A stretch of 35,062 nt of DNA from Candidatus Cryptobacteroides merdipullorum (GCA_018715685.1 DVLC01000133.1:1-35062); one strand, 5' to 3'. Counted from the stretch's first letter, positions 7,414 to 15,861 are shown. Numbers and translations: made by a program. The notes: generated from the letters alone by a model not told the origin.

Positions 7414-8508
7414 ATGAAGACGGAAATACGCCTTGCCGGTATCGCCGCCGCGCTCGTCTTCCTTAATGTCAGCGAAGCCGAGGCCCAGACCTACAGCAAT
7501 CCGGTACTGCGCAGAGACTGTCCCGACCCGACTCTGCTTGACGACAGGGCACGGTCGGGGTATTTTTATGTCTACTCGACCCAGAGCCAGCGGGACGGCA
7601 ATGCTACGGCCAGCAGGGACGCCTCGGCCGACAGGCCTGAAGACATAATCAACCTGCCCATATACCGTTCGCGGAATCTCATGGACTGGGAATTCGCCGC
7701 CGACGGCTTTGCCGTGGACAGGCCAGACTGGGTCAGGGACACTAGAATCTGGGCTCCGGACATCAACTATGTCGACGGTCACTACCAGCTGTACTACGCT
7801 CTCGGCGCCTGGGCGCAGATTTTCCGCGAAGGCAGCGGAGTGGCTGTGTCGGATTCGCCCGAAGGGCCGTTCCGGGATTTAGGAGAAGTGGTCAGTTTCA
7901 AGTCTACCGGAGTGACCAATTCAATAGACCCGGCCCTGTTCATCGATGACGACGGGAAGAAATATCTGTTCTGGGGCAGCCTCGGTCCGGGCTCGGGAAT
8001 ATGGGCCGTACAGCTTGACGACGACGGGCTGAAGCCTGCTCCCGGAGCGAAGAGGAAGAGGCTGAGCGCAAGCAACATGGAAGCGGCCTATGTGTTCAAG
8101 CGGGACGGCTGGTATTATCTTTTCGCGTCGAAAGGCTCGTGCTGCAATCACGAAAAGAGCAGCTACCGGCTGGTCGTGGCGCGCTCCAGAAACATTTTCG
8201 GCCCATATAAAGGACCGGACGGACAGAAGATGACCTCCGGAAGTTTCGACAATGTGATCATGGAAGGCGGCGGGCAGTTCATAGGAACCGGCCATTGCTC
8301 ACAGATAGTGACGGACGATGCCGGACAGCAGTGGATGGCATACCACAGCTACTGGAACGGAAACGGGTACATCAGCCGCTGCCTCTGCATCGACCGCATA
8401 GACTGGACCGAGGACGGATGGCCCTGGTTTCCCGACGCATCCGGCAGCCCCTCAGTCTTCTCCGTCGCCAGCCCCGGCACGGACGTCCCGGTTCCTGCTT
8501 TCAATTGA
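7414..8508 (+). CDS. Secreted GH43-family glycoside hydrolase (arabinanase-like)
   Basis: A signal peptide (about residues 1-24, ending SEAEAQ) precedes a five-bladed beta-propeller-type sequence. GH43 hallmarks: SNPVLRRDCPDPTLL with the probable general-base Asp near 37, TRIWAPDINYVDGHYQLYYA, SIDPALFIDDDGKKYLFWGS with the pKa-modulating Asp, and MEAAYVFKRDGWYYLFAS, which would hold the general-acid Glu. The motif pattern resembles arabinan endo-1,5-alpha-L-arabinanases, but the substrate is an inference. It starts one base after the PNP stop, so it belongs to the same transcript despite the unrelated role. No SusC/SusD or regulator is nearby, so it is not part of a visible polysaccharide utilization locus. 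Confidence 0.85.
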   Translation: MKTEIRLAGIAAALVFLNVSEAEAQTYSNPVLRRDCPDPTLLDDRARSGYFYVYSTQSQRDGNATASRDASADRPEDIINLPIYRSRNLMDWEFAADGFAVDRPDWVRDTRIWAPDINYVDGHYQLYYALGAWAQIFREGSGVAVSDSPEGPFRDLGEVVSFKSTGVTNSIDPALFIDDDGKKYLFWGSLGPGSGIWAVQLDDDGLKPAPGAKRKRLSASNMEAAYVFKRDGWYYLFASKGSCCNHEKSSYRLVVARSRNIFGPYKGPDGQKMTSGSFDNVIMEGGGQFIGTGHCSQIVTDDAGQQWMAYHSYWNGNGYISRCLCIDRIDWTEDGWPWFPDASGSPSVFSVASPGTDVPVPAFN

Positions 8509-8591
8509 CCTCCTGACCGGCACGGAGCATCCAAGGAAAACACTTCGACGTAAAAAGCCACGCGGATACCGGCAAGCGGCTTTTCAGGAGG
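8509..8591 (+). other. Nested inverted repeats after the GH43 gene
   Basis: CCTCCTGA directly after the stop codon (8509-8516) is the perfect complement of TCAGGAGG (8584-8591). Inside, AAAAGCC (8553-8559) pairs with GGCTTTT (8578-8584). The inner stem ends in TTTT and could act as a terminator for the plus operon; the outer pairing shares one base with it. No coding potential is recognised here. Confidence 0.4.
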
Positions 8592-8623
8592 CAACTCCAA
8601 ATTCGACTCTTATTCCTGAACAT

Positions 8624-8690
8624 GCGAAAGCAACGCCCCCGGGGCAGGCTCTTCCAAAATTATCGCCTGCCCCGGGGGCATTGCTTTCGC
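8624..8690. repeat. Long intergenic hairpin, copy 1 (26-bp stem)
   Basis: Arms 8624-8649 and 8665-8690 are complementary over 26 bases with one exception, which is a G-U pair if transcribed from the minus strand. The loop is TCTTCCAAAATTATC. It lies between convergent genes and so may end transcription from both sides, but the stem is much longer than a normal intrinsic terminator and no long U-run follows. The inner core GGCAGGC...GCCTGCC and the loop resemble the hairpin at 26643-26712. Confidence 0.75.
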
Positions 8691-8705
8691 AGTACAGAGA
8701 CCGGT

Positions 8706-9350
8706 CTACTTCACACGAGTCAGCTCGAAACCGATCTGCATGCCGTCATACTGATCCAGCAGCGAGGTCAGAGCGCCAAGCTTGGAGTCACCGACCGAAG
8801 AAGTGATCTTGGAGATGAACTCCAGAAGCTTGTCAGCGTTGAAGAGCAGCTGCATGGTGCTCGCGCCCACTGAAACATTGGTCTTCAGTGCAATTCCCTT
8901 GAGCTTCTCGTTCTTGCCATAATCAAGCTCAAGAGTCTTCTCCTGCTGGGAAAAAGTATACTGTCCGGGGAACTTCGCCTGGTTGAACGAGGTTGAGAAG
9001 GTTCCGTCCTCGTTGAAGGTGTAGCTGAACAGCCCCTCCTTGATTCCGACCTTGGCGAGATACTCGTTGAGAGTGTCCTCCACCTTGCCTACAGCCAGTT
9101 CTGATGCGGCGTTCATAAGCATGTTGTCGCCGGTGAACTTCACGGCGGAGCCGGAGAAAGTCCAGTTTCCCTCGATATTCTTGGGGATCACGTCAAGCTG
9201 GTCCACGACCGACTCAACTACACTCTTGACTCCGCCGTTGCTGAAAAGCTCCTTGAGCGACTGGGCGTTCGCAGACACGGTGCCGAGAAGCAGGGCGGCG
9301 GAAAGAACAACAAAAATCTTTTTTATTTTTTTAATATTAAGGTAATACAC
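8706..9350 (-). CDS. DUF4923 family secreted protein
   Basis: 214 residues with an N-terminal signal (KKIFVVLSAALLLGTVSANAQ) and a lipocalin-like beta-rich body: IEGNWTFSGSAVKFTGDNML, GLFSYTFNEDGTFSTSF, FPGQYTFSQQEKTLELDYG, MQIGFELTRVK. The pattern fits DUF4923, common in Bacteroidales, with no known function. The only standard start codon in reach is a GTG, giving an odd MYYLNIKKIKKIF leader; the position where MKKIFVVL would be expected reads ATA instead of ATG. It follows dsbD by 16 bases and is probably cotranscribed with it. The real start is uncertain. Confidence 0.75.
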   Translation of the reverse strand: MYYLNIKKIKKIFVVLSAALLLGTVSANAQSLKELFSNGGVKSVVESVVDQLDVIPKNIEGNWTFSGSAVKFTGDNMLMNAASELAVGKVEDTLNEYLAKVGIKEGLFSYTFNEDGTFSTSFNQAKFPGQYTFSQQEKTLELDYGKNEKLKGIALKTNVSVGASTMQLLFNADKLLEFISKITSSVGDSKLGALTSLLDQYDGMQIGFELTRVK

Positions 9351-9366
9351 AATATTTCAGGCCTGA

Positions 9367-11166
9367 TCACTCCGAAAGAAATTCAATATATGCCGGAATG
9401 TCAAGGTCGTATGCCCGCGGCCCTTTCAGAATGTCTCCGTTCCGGTCCAGAACGAAATAGTTCGGCTGGGAGTTGACACCGAAACGCGTAAGCGCGATAT
9501 AGGAGTTAAGCCTTCCGACATCCTTGAGTGCGCGGCCTTCTTCAGTGACAATCTGTTCGGACTCGGGAATCTTCGTCTTGTCGTCGACATAGAGGGCCAG
9601 AATCACGAAATCCTCCCTGAGCATCCTCAACACCTCCGGATCCGACCATACCCTCGCCTCCATCTCGCGGCAGTTCACGCAGCCATGGCCGGTGATGTCC
9701 ACGAAAATGCGCTTTCCGCTGCGGCGCGCGGCTGCAACCGCGTCATCGAGATTGTCGTAGGCACGCAGACCATGGGCAATGGTGATCATGCCGTCTTCGC
9801 CTTCCGTCACGTCACTTTCCGTAACGACTGCGCCCGAGTTCTGTCCTATAACGAAATCCTGGGTCTCCATTGGCGGAAGGTATCCCGACAGAGCCTTGAG
9901 CGGAGCACCCCACATTCCGGGAATCATATAGACCACAAACGAGAACACCGCTATCGCGAGAGCAAGTCTCTTGACGGTCAGATGCTCCACGGGCGAATCA
10001 TACTTGAAACGCAGCTTTCCGAGCAGATAGAAACCCAGCAGCGTGAAAACGACTATCCATATAGCAAGATAGACCTCCCTGTCAAGCAGCCCCCAATGAT
10101 AAGTCTGGTCCGCCACGCTCAGGAACTTGAGTCCTAGAGCAACCTCGACGAAGCCCAGCACCACCTTCACGGAATTCAGCCATCCCCCGCTCTTGGGAAG
10201 TTTCTTCAGCAGCGAAGGGAACAGGGCGAATATCGTGAAAGGAAGGGCGAAGGCGATGCTGAACGCCAGCATGGTCACCATCGGAGCCCAGAACTCTCCC
10301 TGCGTGCTCTTGATAAGCACGGTGCCCACTATGGGGCCTGTGCAGCTGAAGCTTACGAGCACGAGGGTCAGAGCGAGGAAGAACACCCCTCCAAGACCCT
10401 TGCGGTCGCTGTTCCTGTCAGCGCTGTTTGTCCACTTTGAGGGCAGAGTTATCTCGAAAGCGCCGAAGAAACTCGCGGCGAACACCATGAACACAAGGAA
10501 GAAGATTATATTCGGCAGCCAGTGGGTGGCCAGCCAGTTGAATATGTCGGCCGTGACTCCGCTACCTCCCACAAGCCAGGTGACACCTATTATGGCAGAG
10601 ATTGGTACGGTGTACAGCAGGACAATGAACAGTCCGTACATCATGGCCTTGAAGCGGCCTCCCGCCGGAGAGCCGCTCCCCTTCATGAAGAAGGAGATGG
10701 TCATCGGCACCATGGGGAACACGCACGGGGTCAGCAGCATGGCGAACCCCCAGAGTATAGCCTCGAGAATCAGCCCCCATAGCGAAGACCCGGAGGAAGA
10801 TTCATCCGCCGGCACGGCCTTTTCTGCCGGCACAGCGCTTGAGGAAGCCGGAGCGTCCGCATTCCGGATGCCTTGGGAGCCGGGAAGCTGAAGCACAGGA
10901 GGAGTCGCAGCCGATGCCGGAGCAACCGTCCCGGCAGAACCGTCCTCTCCATGGAGATAGACATCGAACTCCCAGTCTTCGGGCATGTTGCACTGTGTGC
11001 CTATGCAGCTCATGAAATCGACCGTTCCCGAAACGTGGTCTATGCCGGGAGACGGCTCTCCGGTAAGCACCAGGCGCGGCCCGTCCTCGGTCTGCTCGAC
11101 CTCGGATGTCCAGCTGACCGTGGGTCCGGCCTGGAGCAGAATTGTCAGAAATAACAGATTGAGCAT
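9367..11166 (-). CDS. dsbD: Thiol:disulfide interchange protein DsbD
   Basis: Transfers electrons from cytoplasmic thioredoxin across the inner membrane to periplasmic thiol proteins. Order of parts: a short N-terminal signal and beta domain with the cysteine pair SCIGTQC (about 53-59); a central domain with about eight membrane helices containing the paired cysteines LLTPCVFPMVPMT and SFSCTGPIVGT; and a C-terminal thioredoxin-like domain with GHGCVNCREME. The 599-residue length is normal. The start ATG directly abuts the RNase Y stop with no gap. All three expected cysteine pairs are intact. Confidence 0.93.
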   Translation of the reverse strand: MLNLLFLTILLQAGPTVSWTSEVEQTEDGPRLVLTGEPSPGIDHVSGTVDFMSCIGTQCNMPEDWEFDVYLHGEDGSAGTVAPASAATPPVLQLPGSQGIRNADAPASSSAVPAEKAVPADESSSGSSLWGLILEAILWGFAMLLTPCVFPMVPMTISFFMKGSGSPAGGRFKAMMYGLFIVLLYTVPISAIIGVTWLVGGSGVTADIFNWLATHWLPNIIFFLVFMVFAASFFGAFEITLPSKWTNSADRNSDRKGLGGVFFLALTLVLVSFSCTGPIVGTVLIKSTQGEFWAPMVTMLAFSIAFALPFTIFALFPSLLKKLPKSGGWLNSVKVVLGFVEVALGLKFLSVADQTYHWGLLDREVYLAIWIVVFTLLGFYLLGKLRFKYDSPVEHLTVKRLALAIAVFSFVVYMIPGMWGAPLKALSGYLPPMETQDFVIGQNSGAVVTESDVTEGEDGMITIAHGLRAYDNLDDAVAAARRSGKRIFVDITGHGCVNCREMEARVWSDPEVLRMLREDFVILALYVDDKTKIPESEQIVTEEGRALKDVGRLNSYIALTRFGVNSQPNYFVLDRNGDILKGPRAYDLDIPAYIEFLSE

Positions 11167-12702
11167 TTACTTGGCTATTGCTACTGAACGGGTTTCCCTG
11201 ATGACCGTAATCTTGACCTGCCCTGGATAGGTCATCTCATCCTGAATTCTCTGGGCGATGTCTGTTGACAGGCGGGCGGCCTGGTCGTCGCTGACCTCCT
11301 CCGCACCGACGATGACGCGGAGTTCGCGTCCGGCCTGTATGGCGTACGACTTGGTGACACCGGGATAGGAAGCGGCAAGATTCTCCATGCCCTCAAGCCT
11401 CTTGATATAAGATTCGATGACTTCACGCCTGGCCCCGGGACGCGCGCCGGAAATGGCGTCTGCGACCAGCACAAGAGGAGAATATATCGATGTCATCTCC
11501 ATCTCCTCATGGTGAGCCCCGATGGCGTTGCATATCTCGGGACGCTCCTTGTACTGCTCCGCCATTCTGGCTCCGAGTATCGCATGAGGATATTCCGGGT
11601 CGCTTTCGCAGACCTTTCCGATATCGTGCAGCAGGCCTGCACGCCTCGCAATCTTAGGATTCAGTCCCAGCTCGGAAGCCATGGTCGCGCAGATATTCGC
11701 CACCTCCCTCGAATGCTGGAGAAGATTCTGTCCGTATGAAGAACGGTACTTCATGCGGCCGATGAGCTTGACAAGCTCTATGTTCAGTCCGTGCACGCCA
11801 AGGTCGATGCATGTGCGCTTGCCGGTCTCGAGGATCTCGTCGTCGAGCTGCTTGCTGACCTTCGCGACCACTTCCTCGATACGGGCGGGGTGGATGCGTC
11901 CGTCGATCACAAGCTGATGGAGGGAAAGCCTTGCAATCTCCCTGCGCACAGGATCGAAGGCCGAAAGAAGAATGGCGTCAGGAGTGTCGTCAACCACGAT
12001 TTCAACTCCCGTGGCAGCCTCGAGGGCTCTGATATTGCGGCCTTCGCGTCCGATAATTCTGCCCTTGACCTCGTCGTTCTCGATGGGGAAGGTAGTGACC
12101 GCATTCTCGATGGCGGTTTCGGTGGCTGTCCGCTGGATAGTATTGATTACGATGCGCTTGGCCTCGCGGGCAGCGTTCAGACGAGCCTCGTCCATAGTGT
12201 CGTTGATGTAGGCCTGGGCCTCCGAACGGGCCTCGGCCTTGAGATTGTCGACAAGCATCTTCTTCGCCTCCTCGGCAGTCATGCCGGCGATGTTCTCAAG
12301 CTCTCTGTTGACCTGCTGGGTCAGCCTGTCGCATTCGGCCATCCTGGCCTCGAGCTTCTGCCTCTGGGCGTTGAGCTGCCCTTTCTGGGAGTCAAGGTCA
12401 CGCTGGCGACGGTTCAGTTCTCCCGCCTGCTGATTCAGCTGGCCTTCGCGAGACTTGATGTTGTTCTCCCTGTCCTTGAGCTCGGAATTCTTGTTGTTCA
12501 CGAATTTCTCGTGTTCGCTCCTGAGCTGAAGGAACTTCTCCTTCGCCTGGAAGATCTTCTGCTGCTTGATATTCTCCGCCTCGGCAGTGGCCTTCTCAAT
12601 GATGGCATCGGCGTGGCCCTTGGCCACAAGCCTGACTACCACTATATAAATCGCAATTCCGATAGCCGCACCGGCAATTGCCGCAATTACATAAAACAAC
12701 AT
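11167..12702 (-). CDS. rny: Ribonuclease Y
   Basis: A membrane-anchored endoribonuclease that starts mRNA decay. Domain order: N-terminal membrane helix (residues 3-27), a long coiled coil to about 150 ([25 protein letters not shown]), a KH RNA-binding domain around 200-265 ([28 protein letters not shown]), and an HD phosphohydrolase domain with [15 protein letters not shown] near 355. The C-terminus [47 protein letters not shown] is standard. It lies just downstream of zapA and the probable 6S RNA, an arrangement I associate with Bacteroidetes. The 6S terminator separates it from zapA, so it may have its own promoter in the AT-rich stretch 12703-12725, although no clear TAnnTTTG is present. 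Confidence 0.96.
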   Translation of the reverse strand: MLFYVIAAIAGAAIGIAIYIVVVRLVAKGHADAIIEKATAEAENIKQQKIFQAKEKFLQLRSEHEKFVNNKNSELKDRENNIKSREGQLNQQAGELNRRQRDLDSQKGQLNAQRQKLEARMAECDRLTQQVNRELENIAGMTAEEAKKMLVDNLKAEARSEAQAYINDTMDEARLNAAREAKRIVINTIQRTATETAIENAVTTFPIENDEVKGRIIGREGRNIRALEAATGVEIVVDDTPDAILLSAFDPVRREIARLSLHQLVIDGRIHPARIEEVVAKVSKQLDDEILETGKRTCIDLGVHGLNIELVKLIGRMKYRSSYGQNLLQHSREVANICATMASELGLNPKIARRAGLLHDIGKVCESDPEYPHAILGARMAEQYKERPEICNAIGAHHEEMEMTSIYSPLVLVADAISGARPGARREVIESYIKRLEGMENLAASYPGVTKSYAIQAGRELRVIVGAEEVSDDQAARLSTDIAQRIQDEMTYPGQVKITVIRETRSVAIAK

Positions 12703-12724
12703 TATATATAAATTTTAATATTGT

Positions 12725-12763
12725 CAAAAAAAACAGTATCCGCACTCTGCGCGCAGATACTGT
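12725..12763 (-). terminator. Rho-independent terminator of the 6S RNA
   Basis: On the minus strand ACAGTATCTGCGC-GCAGA-GTGCGGATACTGT forms a 13-bp stem with two G-U pairs and a five-base loop, followed at once by a run of eight T. This is a textbook intrinsic terminator and fixes the strand of the non-coding RNA beside it. Confidence 0.85.
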
Positions 12764-12770
12764 ATCAAAA

Positions 12771-12919
12771 AGCCGTCAGCCGAACTTTCAGAAAGCCTCT
12801 GAATAAGATTTGGGCTCCGTCCTGTATCGGGCTTCCCGTCGGTGCGGGCCTGCCTTCCTCAGTGCGAGTGGACCCGGTTCCGAAGAACTTGTTGTTTTCA
12901 GAAGATGGGCCTGACGGCT
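12771..12919 (-). ncRNA. ssrS: Probable 6S RNA
   Basis: 6S RNA mimics an open promoter and sequesters housekeeping RNA polymerase. The 149-base segment is closed by AGCCGTCAG/CTGACGGCT. Above it CTTCTGAA pairs with TTCAGAGG, flanking a bubble whose 3' strand can form a small hairpin (CTTTCTGAAAG). The other strand holds GTTC-TTCG-GAAC, and the apical part pairs GGGTCC with GGAC...GCCC. This rod with a central bubble, the position directly after zapA (a recurrent 6S neighbour) and the strong terminator all fit 6S. Its 5' end overlaps the zapA stop codon, so it may be processed from zapA mRNA or start from a promoter inside zapA. No homology search was possible. Confidence 0.65.
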
Positions 12920-13211
12920 ACTCTTTCTTCTTTCCGTCCAGATATGAATTGAGATCCTGCTCCAACGAATCCGCTTCGTCTACAAGATTCCGCATGTTCT
13001 TCTGCGAAAGCAACTTTGCGGCGGCCTCCCTGACAGCTACTATCATCAGCTTGTCTTCGAAGGAGGTCGAGGGGAACTGCCAGCTTAATTTCTTCAGCAT
13101 TCCGTCCACATCCTCGGCGGCCAGTCTCATCAGCTGCTCCACCTCGGGAGTTTCAGCCTCCATCGGGTAAGTTCTTCCCGAAATCACGAGTTTTATCTTC
13201 TGCCCCGCCAT
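12918..13211 (-). CDS. zapA: Cell division protein ZapA
   Basis: A 97-residue FtsZ-ring stabiliser. The N-terminal part KIKLVISGRTYPMEAETPEVEQLMRLAAEDVDGMLKKL is the ZapA signature (beta hairpin plus helix), and the rest is a coiled-coil dimer helix ending in a charged GKKKE tail. It starts one base after the upstream coiled-coil gene ends. The probable 6S RNA begins at its stop codon. Confidence 0.9.
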   Translation of the reverse strand: MAGQKIKLVISGRTYPMEAETPEVEQLMRLAAEDVDGMLKKLSWQFPSTSFEDKLMIVAVREAAAKLLSQKNMRNLVDEADSLEQDLNSYLDGKKKE

Positions 13212-13212
13212 C

Positions 13213-13488
13213 TCAGTTCTCCAACAGTCTTATGCATTCGTCAATCTCCTTTATGATCCCGTCGACCGCCCCTTCACCTTTTCCGGCGAATGCTTTCCCG
13301 AGCCGGAGATTGTCTATCTGTAGGTTCAAACCAGTTATCTGCTCTTTGCATTTCCGCACCTCGGCCTTATAGTTTTCCAACTCGGCTTCCCTGTCGGCAA
13401 GAATACGCGAAAGAGATTCGGCCTTCAGCCTCTCTTTCTCGTACATAGCCACAAGCATCGATATGTCCGCCTTCAGTTTTTCGAGCAT
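13213..13488 (-). CDS. ZapB-like small coiled-coil protein
   Basis: 91 residues, almost entirely predicted coiled coil (YEKERLKAESLSRILADREAELENYKAEVRKCKEQITGLNLQIDNLRLG), then a glycine-rich break and a short amphipathic end (AVDGIIKEIDECIRLLEN). No enzymatic motif. The position one base ahead of zapA suggests a division-ring function similar to ZapB, but this is inference from context; sequence similarity to E. coli ZapB is not claimed. A consensus promoter lies just upstream, so it is the first gene of this transcript. Confidence 0.7.
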   Translation of the reverse strand: MLEKLKADISMLVAMYEKERLKAESLSRILADREAELENYKAEVRKCKEQITGLNLQIDNLRLGKAFAGKGEGAVDGIIKEIDECIRLLEN

Positions 13489-13513
13489 ATGTCAGAGGCA
13501 CTGAAACACAGCG

Positions 13514-13544
13514 CAAATATACGCAAAAACCACAGATTTTCAAA
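13514..13544 (-). promoter_or_regulatory. Consensus Bacteroides promoter for zapB-like/zapA/6S
   Basis: On the minus strand TTTG (13544-13541), 19 bases, then TATATTTG (13521-13514). This exactly matches the TTTG-N19-TAnnTTTG consensus. It lies 25 bases upstream of the start codon. Confidence 0.75.
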
Positions 13545-13555
13545 ACGATGAACGA

Positions 13556-13588
13556 CAAAAAGAAGGGCCCGCCGATCGGCGGGCCCTT
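13556..13588 (-). terminator. Terminator of the OmpA-family gene
   Basis: The perfect palindrome AAGGGCCCGCCGATCGGCGGGCCCTT is followed on the minus strand by CTTTTTG. It lies 23 bases past the OmpA-family stop and separates that gene from the promoter at 13514-13544. Confidence 0.85.
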
Positions 13589-13611
13589 GATTCATTCACC
13601 ATTCGAGTCTG

Positions 13612-14814
13612 TTACTCGCTGACTTCAAGAACTACGCATCTGTTGAGAGCAGGCTCTCCCCATCTGTCTTCGCTTGAGCCGGCGGCCTTCACGATAAGTC
13701 TGTCAGCAGGAACGCCGTACTTCTCGGTAAGCAGGTTGCATACATACTCGACTCTCTGCTCGCTGAGCTGCTGGTTGCGGGCGGCGGTGCCGGTCTGCTT
13801 GTCAGCATATCCGGTGAGAGTGAACACCTTGTCCTTGGAGTTGGAGATGATGTTCTTCATGTAGAAGTCGAGCTGGAAGAGCTCCTTTGCGCTGAGCTCG
13901 GTCTGTCCGATTTCGAAGAATACTGAACCGGGAGTGGTCGCGGGCATCACCTCTACGACTTCGGCGGGCCTGTTCTTGAGATCGTTGACTTCCTTCTTCA
14001 GGCTGGCGTTCTCGGACTCGAGAGCGGCGTTGTCGGCCTGAACATCCTTCTTCTCTGTGGCAAGGGCGGCGTTGGCTGCCTCGAGAGCGCTGATACGGCT
14101 GGCGTACTCAGCAGTATGAGAGCGTACGAAACCGGTCTTTCCGAGCTTCACTGACACACCGAAAGTGGCGGAGGTCATTCCGGCTACTCCTCCGACGGGA
14201 GAAGAGTCGTATCCCTGCTTCACCACGAGCTGGCGAACCTCAAGATTCAGATCGACGCGGTTGCTGATTCTGATGTTGTTCAGCAGGCCGACTCCTACAG
14301 CCAGTTCGTTGTTGTAGACTCCGTTCTTCCATGAGCGGGCGACACCTGCGGAGAGGAAAGGAACGAAATTCCAGAGCCTTGTCTCCTTGTAGCCGCTGAA
14401 CGCATTGGAAACATTCCAGAGCACGTCACCATGGATGTACATGGTATTGAATACGTTCTTGTACCTTCCATCATCTCCCATCTCCTTGAAATAAGGATAC
14501 TGGGCGTTGGTCCATGAAGAAGCGGTGATTCCCTGATAGCCCAGACGGAGTCCGACGCTGGGGGTAAGCCATTTACCGATATTTATATCGAGCGCAGGGG
14601 TCACGCCGCCGACATCCTTCGGACTGTTCTCGAACAGGTTGATTCCGCCGGCGATGCTGATCCACGTGTTGTCGATGAATCTGCCAGTCTCATAGGGGCC
14701 CCTGACGATCTTGCCGTCGGCATCCCTGTTACCATTCTCCTGAGCGCTTACGCTCAAGCCTGTTGCGGCCAGCAATGCTGCTGACAGCGCAACTACCTTC
14801 AAGATCTTGTTCAT
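13612..14814 (-). CDS. OmpA-family outer membrane protein
   Basis: 400 residues: a signal peptide (about 1-24, ending SVSAQ), an N-terminal eight-stranded-type beta-barrel region to about 235, a coiled-coil stretch (AAYASRISALEA-type heptads, 240-280) and a C-terminal OmpA domain that binds peptidoglycan (SVFFEIGQTELSAKELFQLDFYMKNI, then TGYADKQTGTAARNQQLSEQRVEYVCNLL). The Asp and Arg of the peptidoglycan site are present. It is likely a structural outer-membrane porin. It has its own promoter and a strong terminator, so it appears monocistronic. Confidence 0.92.
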   Translation of the reverse strand: MNKILKVVALSAALLAATGLSVSAQENGNRDADGKIVRGPYETGRFIDNTWISIAGGINLFENSPKDVGGVTPALDINIGKWLTPSVGLRLGYQGITASSWTNAQYPYFKEMGDDGRYKNVFNTMYIHGDVLWNVSNAFSGYKETRLWNFVPFLSAGVARSWKNGVYNNELAVGVGLLNNIRISNRVDLNLEVRQLVVKQGYDSSPVGGVAGMTSATFGVSVKLGKTGFVRSHTAEYASRISALEAANAALATEKKDVQADNAALESENASLKKEVNDLKNRPAEVVEVMPATTPGSVFFEIGQTELSAKELFQLDFYMKNIISNSKDKVFTLTGYADKQTGTAARNQQLSEQRVEYVCNLLTEKYGVPADRLIVKAAGSSEDRWGEPALNRCVVLEVSE

Positions 14815-14878
14815 ATCTTTAAGTGTTTGAAATAAAAATCCAACCTTGCTTGATTGTGTCCAATCAGTCTATTGCGCA

Positions 14879-14886
14879 CAAATATA
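14879..14886 (-). promoter_or_regulatory. -7 box of the OmpA-family gene
   Basis: TATATTTG on the minus strand matches TAnnTTTG and implies a leader of roughly 60 bases before the start codon. TTG-like sequences upstream are at 12-15 bases rather than 19, so no consensus -33 is claimed. Confidence 0.55.
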
Positions 14887-14950
14887 CGAATTTTCCACCA
14901 ACAAAATCCACCCCGTCATATAAATATTCAGAAAATTTGCATCCCGGGCC

Positions 14951-15820
14951 TCAAAAAATCTTGTATGTGAGCCTCAGCGTGACCTGAGGGTAAAGCACAA
15001 GCCTGTCGAGCAGCGAGATGTCGGCGAAAAGGGCGTCCGCATCGGGGTCATAGGCCGTCTCATACGAGGAAGAGAGTTCCGGAACCCCGTGATACCACAC
15101 TCCGACATCGAACTGGAAGCCCACACGCTTTCCCGGCACGCTGCGGCCGAAACCGATTCCGAAGTAGGGGCGCAGCTTCGCCACGCACAGCACGGCCTCC
15201 GAGTATCCGATTCCGTCGTCTCCGCGCAGCTCGAATGTCCTCCCGCCGGCGTTGAAACGCATGAGATCGGACTCCAGAGGGACATATCCCTGCATGTCGG
15301 CATACTTCTCGTTGAGCGCGGAAATCTGATCCGCCACGGCAGAATATCCGGTCCAGAAAGCCCTGTCGGTCGAAACCGCAAGCGAAATGAGATTCTCACC
15401 CATCCCGACATACGCCCCGGCAGTAAGATGGAAGGAACTTCTCCTGAAAGGATAATATTCGACCATCAGCTTGGCGGTGCTGAGGTTCAGTGTCGGGCGA
15501 AGATTCAGCGCCGTCTCTGGAAGATCAGACGCGATGCGCTCCGGAAGCCCCAAGCCTTCCAGCCTGGAGTTCATGGCGTCTATCTTGGTATTCATGGCGT
15601 CAGCCGGCATGGTGACCTGGAACGGGTACGACAGGGACGGGGCGTTGAAGCCCGCCTTGACGACGAGATGGTCGGTCACCACCGGCACCGCCAGCTCAAC
15701 ACCGACCCCGACGGTCCCGAGTTCTATTCCCAGCGAGAGATTCTCGAACGCCTGCTGGGCCCTTCCGACAAAAGACGCCGCAAACAGAAACGCGACTGCG
15801 GCGACAAGCTTATTCTTCAT
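14951..15820 (-). CDS. Putative outer-membrane beta-barrel protein
   Basis: 289 residues with a signal peptide (about 1-21, ending GRAQ) and alternating hydrophobic strands typical of a barrel: LSLGIELGTVGVGVELAVPV, LVVKAGFNAPSLSYPF, AKLMVEYYPFRRSSFHLTAGAYVGMG, LRPYFGIGFGRSVPGKRVGFQFDVGVWYHG, and a last strand ending in aromatic Phe (YPQVTLRLTYKIF), as recognised by the BAM machinery. No family name is recognised. The middle contains a helical insertion (PADAMNTKIDAMNSRLEGLGLPERIASDLPETALN). It lies downstream of rubrerythrin but beyond a terminator, so it is probably separately transcribed. Confidence 0.7.
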   Translation of the reverse strand: MKNKLVAAVAFLFAASFVGRAQQAFENLSLGIELGTVGVGVELAVPVVTDHLVVKAGFNAPSLSYPFQVTMPADAMNTKIDAMNSRLEGLGLPERIASDLPETALNLRPTLNLSTAKLMVEYYPFRRSSFHLTAGAYVGMGENLISLAVSTDRAFWTGYSAVADQISALNEKYADMQGYVPLESDLMRFNAGGRTFELRGDDGIGYSEAVLCVAKLRPYFGIGFGRSVPGKRVGFQFDVGVWYHGVPELSSSYETAYDPDADALFADISLLDRLVLYPQVTLRLTYKIF

Positions 15821-15861
15821 ACACGGCTATACACTACTTGAATGAAAACGCATACGCGCCA

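Noticed and set aside
7414-8508. Polysaccharide utilization locus around the GH43 gene
   Set aside because: No SusC/SusD pair, hybrid two-component regulator or other carbohydrate enzyme is adjacent.
11791-12711. 306-residue plus-strand ORF opposite RNase Y
   Set aside because: Its repetitive leucine/aspartate pattern is the complement of the RNase Y coiled coil and KH domain.
12721-13170. 149-residue plus-strand ORF across the 6S region and zapA
   Set aside because: It crosses the strong minus-strand terminator and the structured RNA and is antisense to zapA.
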